Of a stretch of 33,941 nucleotides of DNA, positions 1-9,737 are shown in pieces. Each line of letters opens with the position of its first letter. Positions within the stretch are counted from its first letter, which is position 1. This stretch comes from Hypholoma sublateritium FD-334 SS-4 (taxonomy: Eukaryota > Basidiomycota > Agaricomycetes > Agaricales > Strophariaceae). The stretch is from assembly GCA_000827495.1 (NCBI GenBank), contig KN817539.1, positions 320,659 to 354,599 of the forward strand, given 5' to 3'. The notes beneath the pieces were generated by a model, which saw nothing but the letters and a program-made list of their open reading frames with translations, was not told the origin of the DNA and ran no database searches. A program made the position numbers and the translations under genes.

Positions 1-3000
1 GAATCCTAGGTAAATCATTTACTCACATTCTCATTTAATACAAAACATTGACCATTGAATCCTAGCTCGACTCCTCTCCGCTACTGCCTTCAATACTTTC
101 ATGGGTAAGCAAGCCCTGATCATGCAATGGATGTTATGAGTCAATGTATTTTCCCAGGACGAGAGCAGGAGGGTGCTTTCGAGCCAGGTTATAGAACACT
201 GCGCAATCCTGACGTGCAACGAGATGTTGGTATAACTTTCCAACGTGTGCGTAGTTTTCTCATTCCATTATCTAGCTACCCCCGGATGAACGAGTTCGCC
301 TCATCGTGGATAGTCAAGTACAGAAGATCGGTGGGACTAATGCGAGTCCTGTTGAGCTAGCTGGCCAATTCTATGGGTCGAAAGACACGCCTACTCCTGT
401 GTATCTCGGAGAGGCGAGGACTGACGAAGAAGGCCGTCTTGTAGTTTTAGGTGGTCGTGGACTGTCGTTTTCCATTGCACAAGAAGGCATCAAATACCCC
501 CTTATCTTGACGGATTTTGATTCCCCGGACTGGATTGACGACACCAGCGATGGCTGGGTTTCCGTGACAGCTACTCACGCCGTCTCAGCAAAAATGTTCG
601 TCATTTTCCTCGTGTGTTTATATCCGTTCTGCATATCTAAAAATCCATACAGGTTTACTCCTCTCTCCAAAGCGCGTGTAGTTGGTACAACGCCTAAGTT
701 TGCCAACGGTATCTACGCGCCAACCACCCTCTACGATGTCATGGAAGAGATATACGAACAAGTCAAGCGCGAACGCGATGGCCCCACTTACAAAGTCGGC
801 CCCGTCGATTGGTATCGCGACATATGGCCCCTTTTAGAGCGCCCCCCTCTCTTGTCTTGGGTCAACGGTCAAGCAAATGGAGGACATGGTAAGCTAATCT
901 GATATATTTATTGATATCATAATCATGTTCCATAGGACCTAATGGACCTGGCAATTTCTTCGATCCGAAGTGGCAGGTTGTCCTATCCGACACCAGCGAG
1001 GACAATAAACCGCAGAGGAAGGGTGTACTGGGGAGAATGCGACTTCCCGAGAGCAATTCTAAGTACGACAAAGCTCGTGCTGGTCAAGCATTCTCTTACT
1101 TCATGCCTTGGCTCTCCGGCGATGGAGGTAAGACACGCGCCGCGCGGATGTAATCCCAACACAAACTTACATCACTCCCTTTGCAAAAGGCCGGGCGACG
1201 CCCGGAGACCCAACTACCTTCTCGTCGGTCACAGAGTTACAATACGACAAACTTGTCAAATGGAGCGACGGCGATTTTACGTTAGACACTGAATGCGATT
1301 GCGGCACCATCTGCCAGTGCCCTCCGCCGGAGGATATCGAAGAAGTGGATCTTCAAGATCAGCCTGCCCAGCTTACAAAGGCCTCTCTGGAAGCTACGAT
1401 TGGAGCACCACTTTACCCGGGCATAGAATTGTCCTGGAACGCCGAGAAGCCAGAAACATACAACCTGGATATTCCATTTACGATTAGGGAAGACGTAAAG
1501 GAAGGAGATCTTACCAAGTACTTGTCTCTTCCCTGGCAAAGTGACTTTTACATGTGTCGCTCATACTGGTATGAGTCAATAATCTACACTCACTGCCATG
1601 AAATAAATCATAGTCGAATTAGGTGGCCTTCGGCGCGCCCAGACGCCATTGTTTCTGAGAGCGATTACAAACGCATTCAGAAGGGATTTGCGCCTGATGA
1701 TCTCGCCAGGGGCCTTACCAAACGCGTCCCCTGGGAGCGTGGCATTCACCAGAACTACACTGGCATGTTGAATTTCTGCAATCATTTATATCGGAAGCTC
1801 ACTCTTCAAATCATTGACAGACACCTTCGCCGATCAGCCTTTGTTCGCCAACACAGACATGGCCCAGAATTGGCACAAACTAGGCTTCATCGTCAAAAGA
1901 CCTTCTCCTGGTCCAGACCCCATTTTCATCGAAGTTCAGCGTCAAGACCCACACGGCGACGATCTGACAGAACCTGAAGTTGAGAAGCCGGCTCACAAGC
2001 GTTTGGAAATGGTGTTTCCGAAGCCGTCTGGGACTGTGGAACCAATTACGTCGCTGGAAAGCCTCCGGGAGCATCTTCAAGCAGCGATGGCCGTCGAACT
2101 CTCGACGATACCGCTGTACTTGTTCTCCATGTATAGTGTGAAGACCCCGAAGAAGTTCGTGAACGATCCGAGGTATTATGATCTCATCGTCGCCGCCATT
2201 CGAGGTGAGTTTGTTCTCTCTATGTATTTCGCATCCTCACGGCAAATTAGGTGTTGTTGCCGAGGAGATGCTTCATCTGAGTCTAGCTGGCAACATTTTG
2301 CGTGCTATAGGCGGCACGCCAAAGGTCTACGACATCGTACCAAAGTACCCCGCACCCATGCTCGGCCATTCTCCCAAGTTGGAACTTAATTTGAGGGGAT
2401 TGAACGCGAAACAATTAGAAACCTTCCTGGCTGTACGTCAGGTATACTTCATGGGTGGAACGTGTCCCTGATGCTTTCCCGTCCAGGTCGAGCTCCCTGC
2501 TAAAAAAGATGCAGTCCCTGAACCCGATAAATATCAGACGCTCGGCCAATTTTATGCCGCTATTGAACGAGGTGAATAACTTCTCGGCCCTGTGCCCAAT
2601 AACGCTCAACCAAAATGCATCATAGGTCTGGAATATTTGAATAAACAGGATCCTAAATTGTTCGATGCCGCGACGGCAAAATTCCAATTTGCACCAGGCC
2701 TTGGCTATCAAGCACGCTACCGCGATGCTGGAGGCTCCGTGGTTATCACAGACCTTGAGACCGCGAAGGAGGCAATTAAATACATCGTTGACCAAGGCGA
2801 AGGCTACGACGACGGAGACGAGTTCGCTGATCAGGACAAGCTGGAGAAATCCCACTTCTACGTATTCAAGGACCTGTACGATCAGATCAACTCAGACCCC
2901 ACATCATGGGAGACATACCCTGTTCGTAAGAACCCAAATACCATCGACTACCATGACGAAGACAGGAAAATATATCATGTATTTTAATTCCATTATGTTC

Positions 3001-3544
3001 TTCCGCTTCATTCACTGATGTGCTTTGCCGGTGATTCCAGGTGTCCCTTGCATTTGATGCCGCGTACTGCTTCCTGTTGAAGACCATCGAGCGCCTCTGG
3101 ACCGTCGACGGAACCGACGAGCGCCGCCAGCTCGTACTCGGCAACATGTTCGGCGTGATGATGGGTGTCCTCCCGCCGCTTGCGCGCTTCCTTGCACAGC
3201 AGCCCATCGGTGAGAAGGGCGAGCACGCGGCGGCCGCTTTCAACTACTACTACTTCGACCCGTCCAAGTCCGCGCTCGCGCAGCTGCAGGCCGAAATGGA
3301 CACGGCGATCAACGCGTACGTCGGCGTCACCGCGGAGACACCCGACCAGGTCCCAGTGCACGACTTCGGCGCCATACTGGAGAATTTGCTCCCGATCAAG
3401 GCGAGCATCGATGCCTTGATCGATCTTGACTCGTTCGTGAAGCTCCCGACGGCGCCGCTGAAGAAGTCGTACCAGGCCAACGTCCAGTCTCGTGGAGCTA
3501 ACGGACACGGCCCCGGTGCCTATACCGCAAAGGGTGGTCGCTGA
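1..3544 (+). CDS. LodA/GoxA-like quinoprotein oxidase fused to a ferritin-like (VioB-type) domain, 5' partial
   Basis: The gene runs in from the left edge. Exons read by phase: 1-9, 66-104, 158-225, 276-595, 653-888, 936-1127, 1190-1568, 1614-1762, 1821-2204, 2251-2432, 2487-2571, 2626-2978, 3041-3544; every junction keeps frame and the stop is TGA at 3542. About 960 residues are visible. The first ~520 resemble LodA/GoxA amino-acid oxidases: RTDEEGRLVVLGG, ILTDF..DDTSDGWVSVT, TLYDVM, LPWQSDFYMC, RWPSARPD, MAQNWHKLGF. In that family a Cys and a Trp form the CTQ cofactor; the Cys of DFYMC (1555-1557) and the Trp of QNWHKLGF (1871-1873, 71 residues on if spliced as given) are candidates. From residue ~530 a ferritin-like region begins, with helices AMAVELSTIPLY and AEEMLHL carrying Glu and ExxH metal ligands, continuing to the C-terminus as in VioB/iminophenylpyruvate dimer synthase-type proteins. 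No LodB-like flavoprotein is present. Oddities: a likely GC-AG intron (1763-1820), and frame-neutral introns at 596-652 and 1569-1613 that may be retained. Family calls rest on motif memory. Confidence 0.8.
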
Positions 3545-4074
3545 ACGGCGTAACGACTCAACTTCCAACAAACATGTAATCATAATGGCAGTGTGTATAT
3601 GATGCTGTCCAATGTCATAAACACCGTGCCGGAAGTGTTTTCTGGAAGCTCTGGAATACAGGGCAATACTTTGGGTCGACTCGGCAGTTACATGGTTGCA
3701 ACCAGTACGTCTGTCTTCCTCTTCCAGCCTCTAAGGGCAGCAAGTCAGTGTTTGTCAGTGTACCTCATGGAATATTGGTGTTACTAGGTGCTGCGGTTGT
3801 AAATTTTGAGTTAGTTTTGAGTCAGTTGCAAGTTCTGTGATGCACATCATGCGAGCGATCGCTAATATAAATCCTGAGGCGGTATCAACATAGTACATTC
3901 CGATTACGCGTCGTTAGACGCTTGGGGCATTTGATATATAGGGAAGGTCTTGGAGAGTCTGCCATTCACCGCTGCCGTTGGCGAGTGCGGTAAATGCACG
4001 ATCGTAAATGCAGTCCAGAACGCTGCCTGCGACCGCTGAAGCCACGATAAAATCAAGAGTCAGAGGTCAAGGTA
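3545..4074. other. Convergent intergenic gap
   Basis: The stretch lies between two genes that converge (oxidase/ferritin-like on +, decarboxylase on -), so it should hold both 3' UTRs and terminators. I see no reading frame with family resemblance. A small plus-strand frame at 3593-3787 has no recognisable motif and sits where a 3' UTR is expected. Confidence 0.6.
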
Positions 4075-4952
4075 TCAACAGGAGCCTTGCTCATGCCGAA
4101 CAAGATGAAATGAGTCTACCACTATTTGCACAATCTCTTTCCATTCAGTCATGGCGCCAACGCCTTCGACGCTAGGGATGAGCGACCCATTTCTCATGAT
4201 AAAGTAAAGCAGCGCAATAACGCACCGATATCTCCGCAGGCCAATTTCTTTCCTATAGGACCGACGACGGTGTAGCCCACGACGTCCTTGATAATGCGGA
4301 CGTGCTCTACCGTGAGCGGGTGTTCATACATCAGCGTGTTCATTGCCGGGAATATGTAGGTGGGCGTCGTTGGCGAAAGGGCTCTCATTAACGACGTCTA
4401 GAACACTAAGCAGTTTGGTCGGACGGGCGAGACGGGAATGCTCACTACGAGGTTGTCACTTAGCCCGTGTGCAATCTTCGAGAGCGTGTTGGCCGAGCAT
4501 GGTGCGACAAGGACGACGTCCGCCCAGCGCCTAAGTTCGATGTGCAAAATAGGGTCGCCAATCTTGAATGTACCCTGAAACGATTATGCATTCTTGATCA
4601 AAAAAAACATATGGGTGATAAGCCCAGGCCCACTGACCGTCCACTCGTCGTCGTCGGTCCACACCCGTCCACCGGCGTTTGCGACGTCGGATTTCGTGTA
4701 GAACGCTAGCGCAGCCTTTGTCGCGACAACTTCGACGCAGACATTCGCATACTGCGTTGCGCAAGTAAGGGGTTACCGGGGCCTTTAGCCTGAGGCATTT
4801 AGACGCACTCTTGTGAGCTCTTGGACTATCAGGGGTGCCTTGATCGACGCGACGCTCCCAGTGGTTATTAGAAGCACGTGTGTATGGCCTGGGCGGCGAG
4901 CGGTCTGCGCGAGAAATGGCGCGCTGGACGTCGGGCTGCTCGTAGATGTCAT
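4075..4952 (-). CDS. Phosphopantothenoylcysteine decarboxylase (HAL3/Cab3-type flavoprotein)
   Basis: Decarboxylates 4'-phosphopantothenoylcysteine to phosphopantetheine, a step of coenzyme A synthesis in the cytosol, using bound FMN. Five exons on the minus strand: 4952-4809, 4751-4638, 4574-4446, 4397-4226, 4163-4075; they sum to 648 nt, giving 215 residues and a TGA stop. Visible signatures in order: the FMN-binding start VLLITTGSVASIKAPL, the catalytic His of LHIELRRWAD (about residue 97), APCSANTLSKIA, the substrate-clamp PAMNT (Asn about 149) and the active-site Cys of LACGDIGVGAM (about 183). All key residues are intact. The last intron is placed with acceptor at 4164 because only that restores CGDIGVGAM. 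Yeast needs heterotrimers of Hal3/Vhs3/Cab3 for this activity; here a single protein carries both the His and Cys parts of the site, as in plants and animals. The start at 4952 is the first ATG upstream in frame and leaves a short Ser/Thr-rich leader. Confidence 0.93.
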
Positions 4953-5602
4953 GACGGTTTGCGAGTGGGGACAGCAAGCGTTGAGTAAGCGGCGGAGACC
5001 GGTGCCGATCGTAATGCCGGACCGGAGGGCGTTTAGCTCGGGCTCCTCCTGAGGCCATTTGCACTACTAAGTAACACATAGACTGGCACTTTTGCAGAAC
5101 TATGAGCTAGCTATTGTTAATACAGCACCATTGAAATCATGATTCCATCAACACCGCCGTGTACGAGGCTCGACTGCCCGAAGGTCGCGGGCCGGAGTGT
5201 CCGGTGGTGGAAAGGGTGCCAAGCCAGCGACACCTTCGCCGCAGATGGATCAGGCCAAGTACTTCGAAGTGCGAATATTTGAGTCGCCATGGGGCCACAA
5301 CCCGTGAATCAGCCATCACTACCAGGTCCGCGAAATACACGCGAAACGTATATGAACTGCGCTGCGCAGAGACTTTGTTCTTTGTCTTTTGCCATTCTAA
5401 TTTCTCCTCGCCCCTACGTTCTTTCCCGACGAGCAGTGTGAGTATATCTTCAGGAGATCTTGTATTTGTACCTGTCTCCAAAAATTCTAATGTGCAATCA
5501 AGGCTCTCTCCCTTCACTTTCTCTTACAGGCTCATCAACTTCCGTCGTTTTCGTTTCCGAGTCATTCAATCAAAGTTCACCCAGCCCGACTTTTTATACA
5601 AA
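4953..5602. other. Divergent intergenic/promoter region
   Basis: 650 bp between the divergently transcribed decarboxylase (-) and cupredoxin (+), so it must hold both promoters. The half next to the cupredoxin is pyrimidine-rich (about 5390-5600), as is common just upstream of fungal start sites. A GC-rich block at 5160-5290 is open in a plus frame but has no recognisable motif. Confidence 0.55.
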
Positions 5603-6528
5603 ATGCATTTCATTTCCACTATTGCCGTCGCCGCCGCGACCTTCACCACCGCTGTCTCTGCCGCGAACTTCAGTGTTATCGTCGGCCAGAACGCTGCAAA
5701 TGTCTACGAGCCAAACCAGTATGCTCACCTGTCCTCCTTGTTTGCACTTCCTGACAGCCACCCCTCTTAGGCTTACCGGCGTCCAAAGCGGAGACTTTGT
5801 CTCGTTCCAATTGTGCGTCCAGTAGCTCACTCTTAAACACCATACACTAATTCCTTTACGTAGCGTCTCAAAGAACCATGTACGCGCGCCTCTGTAGCTC
5901 TATATTTAGTGCAATGACTGATGGCACGGCGCCTAATTGCAGACCGTGACACAGTCGACGTTCGCCGCCCCATGTGTGGCCAAGGCCGGAGGAGTGAATT
6001 CTGGATACGTTCCCGCAAATGCGACGTTAGGAAACACCCCTGAATGGACGATTCAGATCGACAATGGTGCGTATATAACACACTGTCACAAATAAACCAC
6101 AAAACAAACAAGCTCACGCTCAACTTTCTGGTTAGCATCCGCGCCTTTGTGGTTCTTCTGTGAACAGGGAACGTAAGCCCAATTTATCTACTACGCTGCG
6201 AGATACTGCCAACCTCCCTGAATTTATTCAGACATTGCGAGCTGGGAATGGTTTTCGCGATAAACCCCACCGCCGACAAGAGCTTCGCCGCTTTCCTCGT
6301 GCGTCGTTCATCCCAGCCAGCTCCGCAGCTACTAACGCACTGACTTTGTAGGCCACTGCCCAAGGCACGAATACCACGACCGCCGCGTCTACTGCCAGCA
6401 CAGCAGCCACCACCGCCACCACTGCTGGAGCTAGTACGACGACGGCCAGCGCCGCCCGTGGTCTTTCCGCGCAGTCTGCCGGTTCGCTGCTCGCGGTCTT
6501 TGGTGCGGTTCTCGCTCTCGCCCTATAG
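5603..6528 (+). CDS. Secreted GPI-anchored cupredoxin (type 1 copper) protein
   Basis: Seven exons: 5603-5718, 5771-5812, 5864-5879, 5943-6066, 6136-6172, 6232-6298, 6352-6528; total 579 nt, 192 residues. An N-terminal signal peptide (MHFISTIAVAAATF..VSA) is followed by one plastocyanin-like domain. The copper site is complete: His58 (SKNH), then C-x4-H-x4-M as Cys108, His113 and Met118 (FFCEQGTHCELGM). After INPT the chain becomes a Thr/Ala/Ser-rich stalk likely to be O-glycosylated (about residues 135-170) and ends in a hydrophobic tail (SLLAVFGAVLALAL), the pattern of a GPI-anchor signal. Two exons are very short (16 and 37 nt). Such proteins are cell-surface or wall proteins in fungi, with roles proposed in copper binding and redox; the exact function of this one is not visible. 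Ligand geometry and the tail make the class assignment firm. Confidence 0.9.
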
Positions 6529-6895
6529 ATCTGGGTCGAGAACTATTGCACTTTTTTTTTTTACTTCGCTGACTGTATGTATGCTCTTCGACGAGAGCCT
6601 TGCGAGCGAGGACGGGCCTTGTGCCCTTGATTATTCCTCCGTCTTTGTTTTTTTTACCCGCACCTTCATTGTACCCACATCAATTGACCCAGTTTCTTGA
6701 CGAATTCGGAATGGTACGGTGTGAGAGAGCGTCCCGGTGAATCTACACCTGATGGCCGCGCTGGGGTATACAAAACAGTTTAAAATATGCTAAATACATC
6801 CGGAATCCTGTCGGCTTCAATGTTTCCTAACCAAATCAAAGAAAAGTGTGCAACAGGGCAAGTGCATCAATATTGCTTCCGCCCTCCGCACGTAC
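6529..6895. other. Convergent intergenic gap
   Basis: The gap separates the stop of the cupredoxin (+) from the stop of the first MOB2 gene (-), so it holds two 3' UTRs. It is T-rich just after the cupredoxin stop (6548-6660). No gene seen. Confidence 0.6.
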
Positions 6896-7852
6896 CTACC
6901 CTTCGAGGATACCCTTCTCTTTCCAGCGCTCCCACAGTAGTCCGACGCCAACGGGCGCGCCGGGCTCACCCTTGATGTCACGTACCTCCAGCAGCTCGTA
7001 CTCGCGCCCGAACGCGAGGAAGTGCGCGAAGAGAGAGTTGAAGTGCGGCTCGGAACGCAGGTGCAAGATATGCGCGTAGTGCGCGTGATACATGTGCGCG
7101 AACACGCGCAGCAGCTGGCGGTACACCGTGCGTACCGTCGCGGGGAACGACGGGTGGAACGCCTGGTCTGGCAGCGGGTCAGCAGCGCCCGGGGCAGTGG
7201 AAGAAGGGCGTGGGACGCACTGGACTTGGTGGGGAAGGTGTTCTCGTCGTCGACGAGGTTCTGGATGGACGTCATCACGTAGTCGATATACGTTGGCGCG
7301 GGCAGCAGCGCCTGCTTGCCGCCCTGGTGCGTCCAGACGTAGTTCAACCTGTATCAATGTCGATCAGCGTACGTCACGGCACCGTCATGAGGCCCGCTCA
7401 CGTAGGGCCGCCCGACATTGTCGGGCATGTATGCTGTGTACAGTGCTCCGCGATCACGCCATAGAACTCGTTCAGGTTGGTATAGAAGTCGTAGACTGGA
7501 GAGCGTCAGCGGCTTGACGTAGGCCCTAGGGGAAACACGCACTATTCACAGCGACCCATTCCATGATATCCGCGTACTTAGGGAGCATTACGATCGTTTT
7601 GAAGTTGCCCTTGACGAGGGCGGCGTCGGCGAAGGGTGTGCAGAGGTAGAGCGGCTTACCGCCGGCGGGGCTCGACGGCGACGGCGATCGCGAGGGCGGC
7701 TGACTGGCAGTGGGGACCCGTGCGGCGGTGCCAGCGCCCGGCGTCGGCGACCTCCGCGCGCGCGGAGCGCGATTGCGGTTGGAGGTGAACATGGGGGTTG
7801 CAAAAGACAGAAGGACGGCCGCCGCCGCCCGGGATATTGATTCAGTTGCCAT
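6896..7852 (-). CDS. MOB2: MOB2-type kinase activator, copy 1
   Basis: MOB proteins are non-catalytic activators of NDR/LATS kinases; in fungi MOB2 works with the NDR kinase of the RAM/MOR network controlling polarity and cell separation. Exons on the minus strand: 7852-7543, 7495-7402, 7348-7221, 7167-6896; total 804 nt, 267 residues. The subgroup is MOB2, not MOB1, from KPLYLCTPFADAALVKG and FKTIVMLPKYADIMEWVAVN. The zinc site is present: C-x4-C in EHCTQHTCPTM and H-x4-H in FAHMYHAHYAHI. The N-terminal ~90 residues are low-complexity Ser/Pro/Arg-rich. The start at 7852 is the outermost ATG in frame; an internal ATG at 7791 gives a shorter N-terminus. The first 60 codons are therefore uncertain, and unlike copy 2 I could not find a separate short first exon encoding MSFF. 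Confidence 0.88.
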
Positions 7853-8042
7853 CTCGCTTCTCCGATTCGCGGCCCTTCATAATCGTAGTCTCTAACTACC
7901 ACCGTCTAATCTAATCGCCCCTATCCGGGCTCCGTGGACCAGCCACCGCCGTCATTTTCCCAAGATCCAAAAAGAGCGACAACGTAATAAATAGAATTAA
8001 GAGGGCGTAGTGTGTTCCCAAAACCTGACCGGCAGGCTGCGC

Positions 8043-9040
8043 TCAGCCCTCCAAGATGCCCATGTCGCGCCACTTCTCCCAAAGCTGGCCAACGCCAACA
8101 GGGGACGCCGATGATCCCCGCACATCCTTCATGTCTAGAAGCTCGTACTCGCGTCCGAACGCGAGAAAGTGCGCGAAGAGCGAGTTGAAGTGAGGCTCAG
8201 ATCGGAGATGCAGGATTTGATGAAAGTGGGCGTGGTATATGTGCGCGAACACGCGGAGAAGCTGCCGGTAGACGTGCTTCACTGTCGAGGGGAATGATTG
8301 AGGGAAGTCGTGACCTGAAGGTCCCTGCGTCAGTTGCCCGAACTGTTGCCCGCAGCCCCGTGGTCGGACATACCTGATTTTGTGGGAAAGGTTGCCTCAT
8401 CGTTGAGTAGGTTTTGTATCCATGTCATTACATAGTCGATGTAGGTCGGTGCTGGCAGGTGCACGCTCTTCCTCTCCTGGTTGATCCATGTATAGCTCAG
8501 CCTGGCGGTAATCACACGTGGTTAGTGTTGGGCAGGCGCGGGAAGACGCGACAACAGACGCACGTAGGGCCCGCAGACATCGTTAAGCACGATTGCTGCG
8601 TGCAGCACTCCGTGACAACGCCATAGAACTCGTTGAGGTTGGTATAGAAGTCGAATACTTCAGCCGCCTTTAATTAGGAGCCGTCCTACCGCACGTGAAG
8701 CACAAAACACGCACTGTTCATCGCGACCCATTCCATGATATCGACATACTTTGGCAGCATCACAATTGTCTTGAAGTTTCCTTTCACGAGAGCCGCCTCG
8801 ACGAACGGGCTGGAGAGGTAAAGGGGCTTAGGTATCGGGGGTGAGGGTGAGGGCGGCACGGGGCTTGGCGGGGCCATTGAACTCGGCGAGGGTGTCGTGG
8901 GTGTGGGCGTCGTTGCGCGCTTCGGTGCCCGCTGTCCACGCGTCATTGAGCGGCTGTCCGCGGGAAACACTCAAGTCAGCGCTTCCTGCTGGCAGCACCC
9001 TGGAACAACGCACGCACCTGATGGTGTTGAAAAACGACAT
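8043..9040 (-). CDS. MOB2: MOB2-type kinase activator, copy 2
   Basis: Tandem paralogue of the gene just downstream. Exons on the minus strand: 9040-9018, 8953-8715, 8657-8564, 8501-8374, 8314-8043; total 756 nt, 251 residues. A 23-nt first exon encodes MSFFNTI, the usual MOB2 start, followed by a basic then Thr/Pro/Ser-rich linker. Core motifs: KPLYLSSPFVEAALVKG, LPKYVDIMEWVAMN, zinc ligands C-x4-C (ECCTQQSCLTM) and H-x4-H (FAHIYHAHF). The last three exons have exactly the same lengths as in copy 1 (94, 128, 272 nt), which shows descent by gene duplication after the introns were in place. It is the more typical of the two at the N-terminus and so may be the ancestral copy. The spacing to copy 1 is only 190 bp. 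Confidence 0.9.
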
Positions 9041-9504
9041 GGTATGGTACTGAATTCAATCAGTCCGGAGGCGTAGCTTGTGTGCGAGGGGTAGCGATAC
9101 GATAACAGCAACGACGAAGGTGTAGAGAATGTGTGTGCGAGGCCTAGGAACAACGTTTTGCGCGACCGAAGTGCTGTGGGCGAAATTAATGAGAAATATA
9201 CAAATATTCGACATCACACGCGTGATGGGATTGTGTAAAACTCACGTGCTGTGATCGCCCAGGCCAGCCCGGGCCGCAGCGCGTCGCGTCGCGGCGCGCC
9301 ATAATCTATGAGCGTCGAGCACCCTGCGGTGCCAACTCACTATCCTTATCAATGTGAGGAGAAACTGAGGCAAATTAACTATGGTAAGTATGCACCACAA
9401 ATAATTTGTTGCGGCAGAGCGCATAAATGGGCGCGGCGTGGCGTCTAAACATAGGCAAATATGTTGACGGCGCGACATGGATCACCGAATGCAAATCGAT
9501 TGTT

Positions 9505-9521
9505 GGCTATAATCCCTCAGC
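9505..9521 (+). promoter_or_regulatory. HAK upstream repeat, copy A
   Basis: GGCTATAATCCCTCAGC is found unchanged upstream of HAK copy B at 14242-14258. It lies about 215 bp before the ATG here and about 175 bp before it in copy B. I did not find it before copy C. Confidence 0.55.
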
Positions 9522-9577
9522 CACAACTCAGCCATTCTGTCTTTGTCTTCGCTGCTCTGGATCACTGAGTAATTTTT

Positions 9578-9593
9578 GCCATTCCTTGATAAC
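9578..9593 (+). promoter_or_regulatory. Conserved HAK promoter element, copy A
   Basis: GCCATTCCTTGATAAC recurs upstream of all three HAK genes with one or a few changes. It lies about 145 bp before the ATG. Either a regulatory site or a remnant of the duplicated 5' flank. Confidence 0.55.
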
Positions 9594-9668
9594 ATTGGCA
9601 TTCTGGAAATCTCCTGTCGTATCTAACCAGACGTACGGGCTCAGAAATGCTATGAGAATAGTATGGGG

Positions 9669-9678
9669 CATATATAAT
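9669..9678 (+). promoter_or_regulatory. TATA-like box, HAK copy A
   Basis: CATATATAAT lies 60-70 bp before the ATG at 9738. Confidence 0.5.
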
Positions 9679-9737
9679 GTGGCAGCTACAGATGGTTGAC
9701 TTTAGTTTTCATCCCTTCCTGGTGGTTGCCGTCCAAG

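Larger units (their letters stand above)
9041..9737. promoter_or_regulatory. Divergent promoter region between MOB2 copy 2 and HAK copy A
   Basis: About 700 bp serve as upstream region for both genes. The right half carries elements shared with the other HAK genes (9505-9521 and 9578-9593) and a TATA-like box at 9669-9678. No gene is visible inside. Confidence 0.6.

Noticed and set aside
3593..3787. Small plus-strand frame after the oxidase gene
   Set aside because: It has no motif and lies where the 3' UTR is expected.
4531..5079. 182-codon minus-strand frame at the decarboxylase locus
   Set aside because: It is out of frame with the spliced decarboxylase, which accounts for the same DNA with conserved catalytic motifs.
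7022..7517. Plus-strand frames over MOB2 copy 1
   Set aside because: GC-rich antisense shadows; the minus strand encodes the MOB core with zinc ligands.
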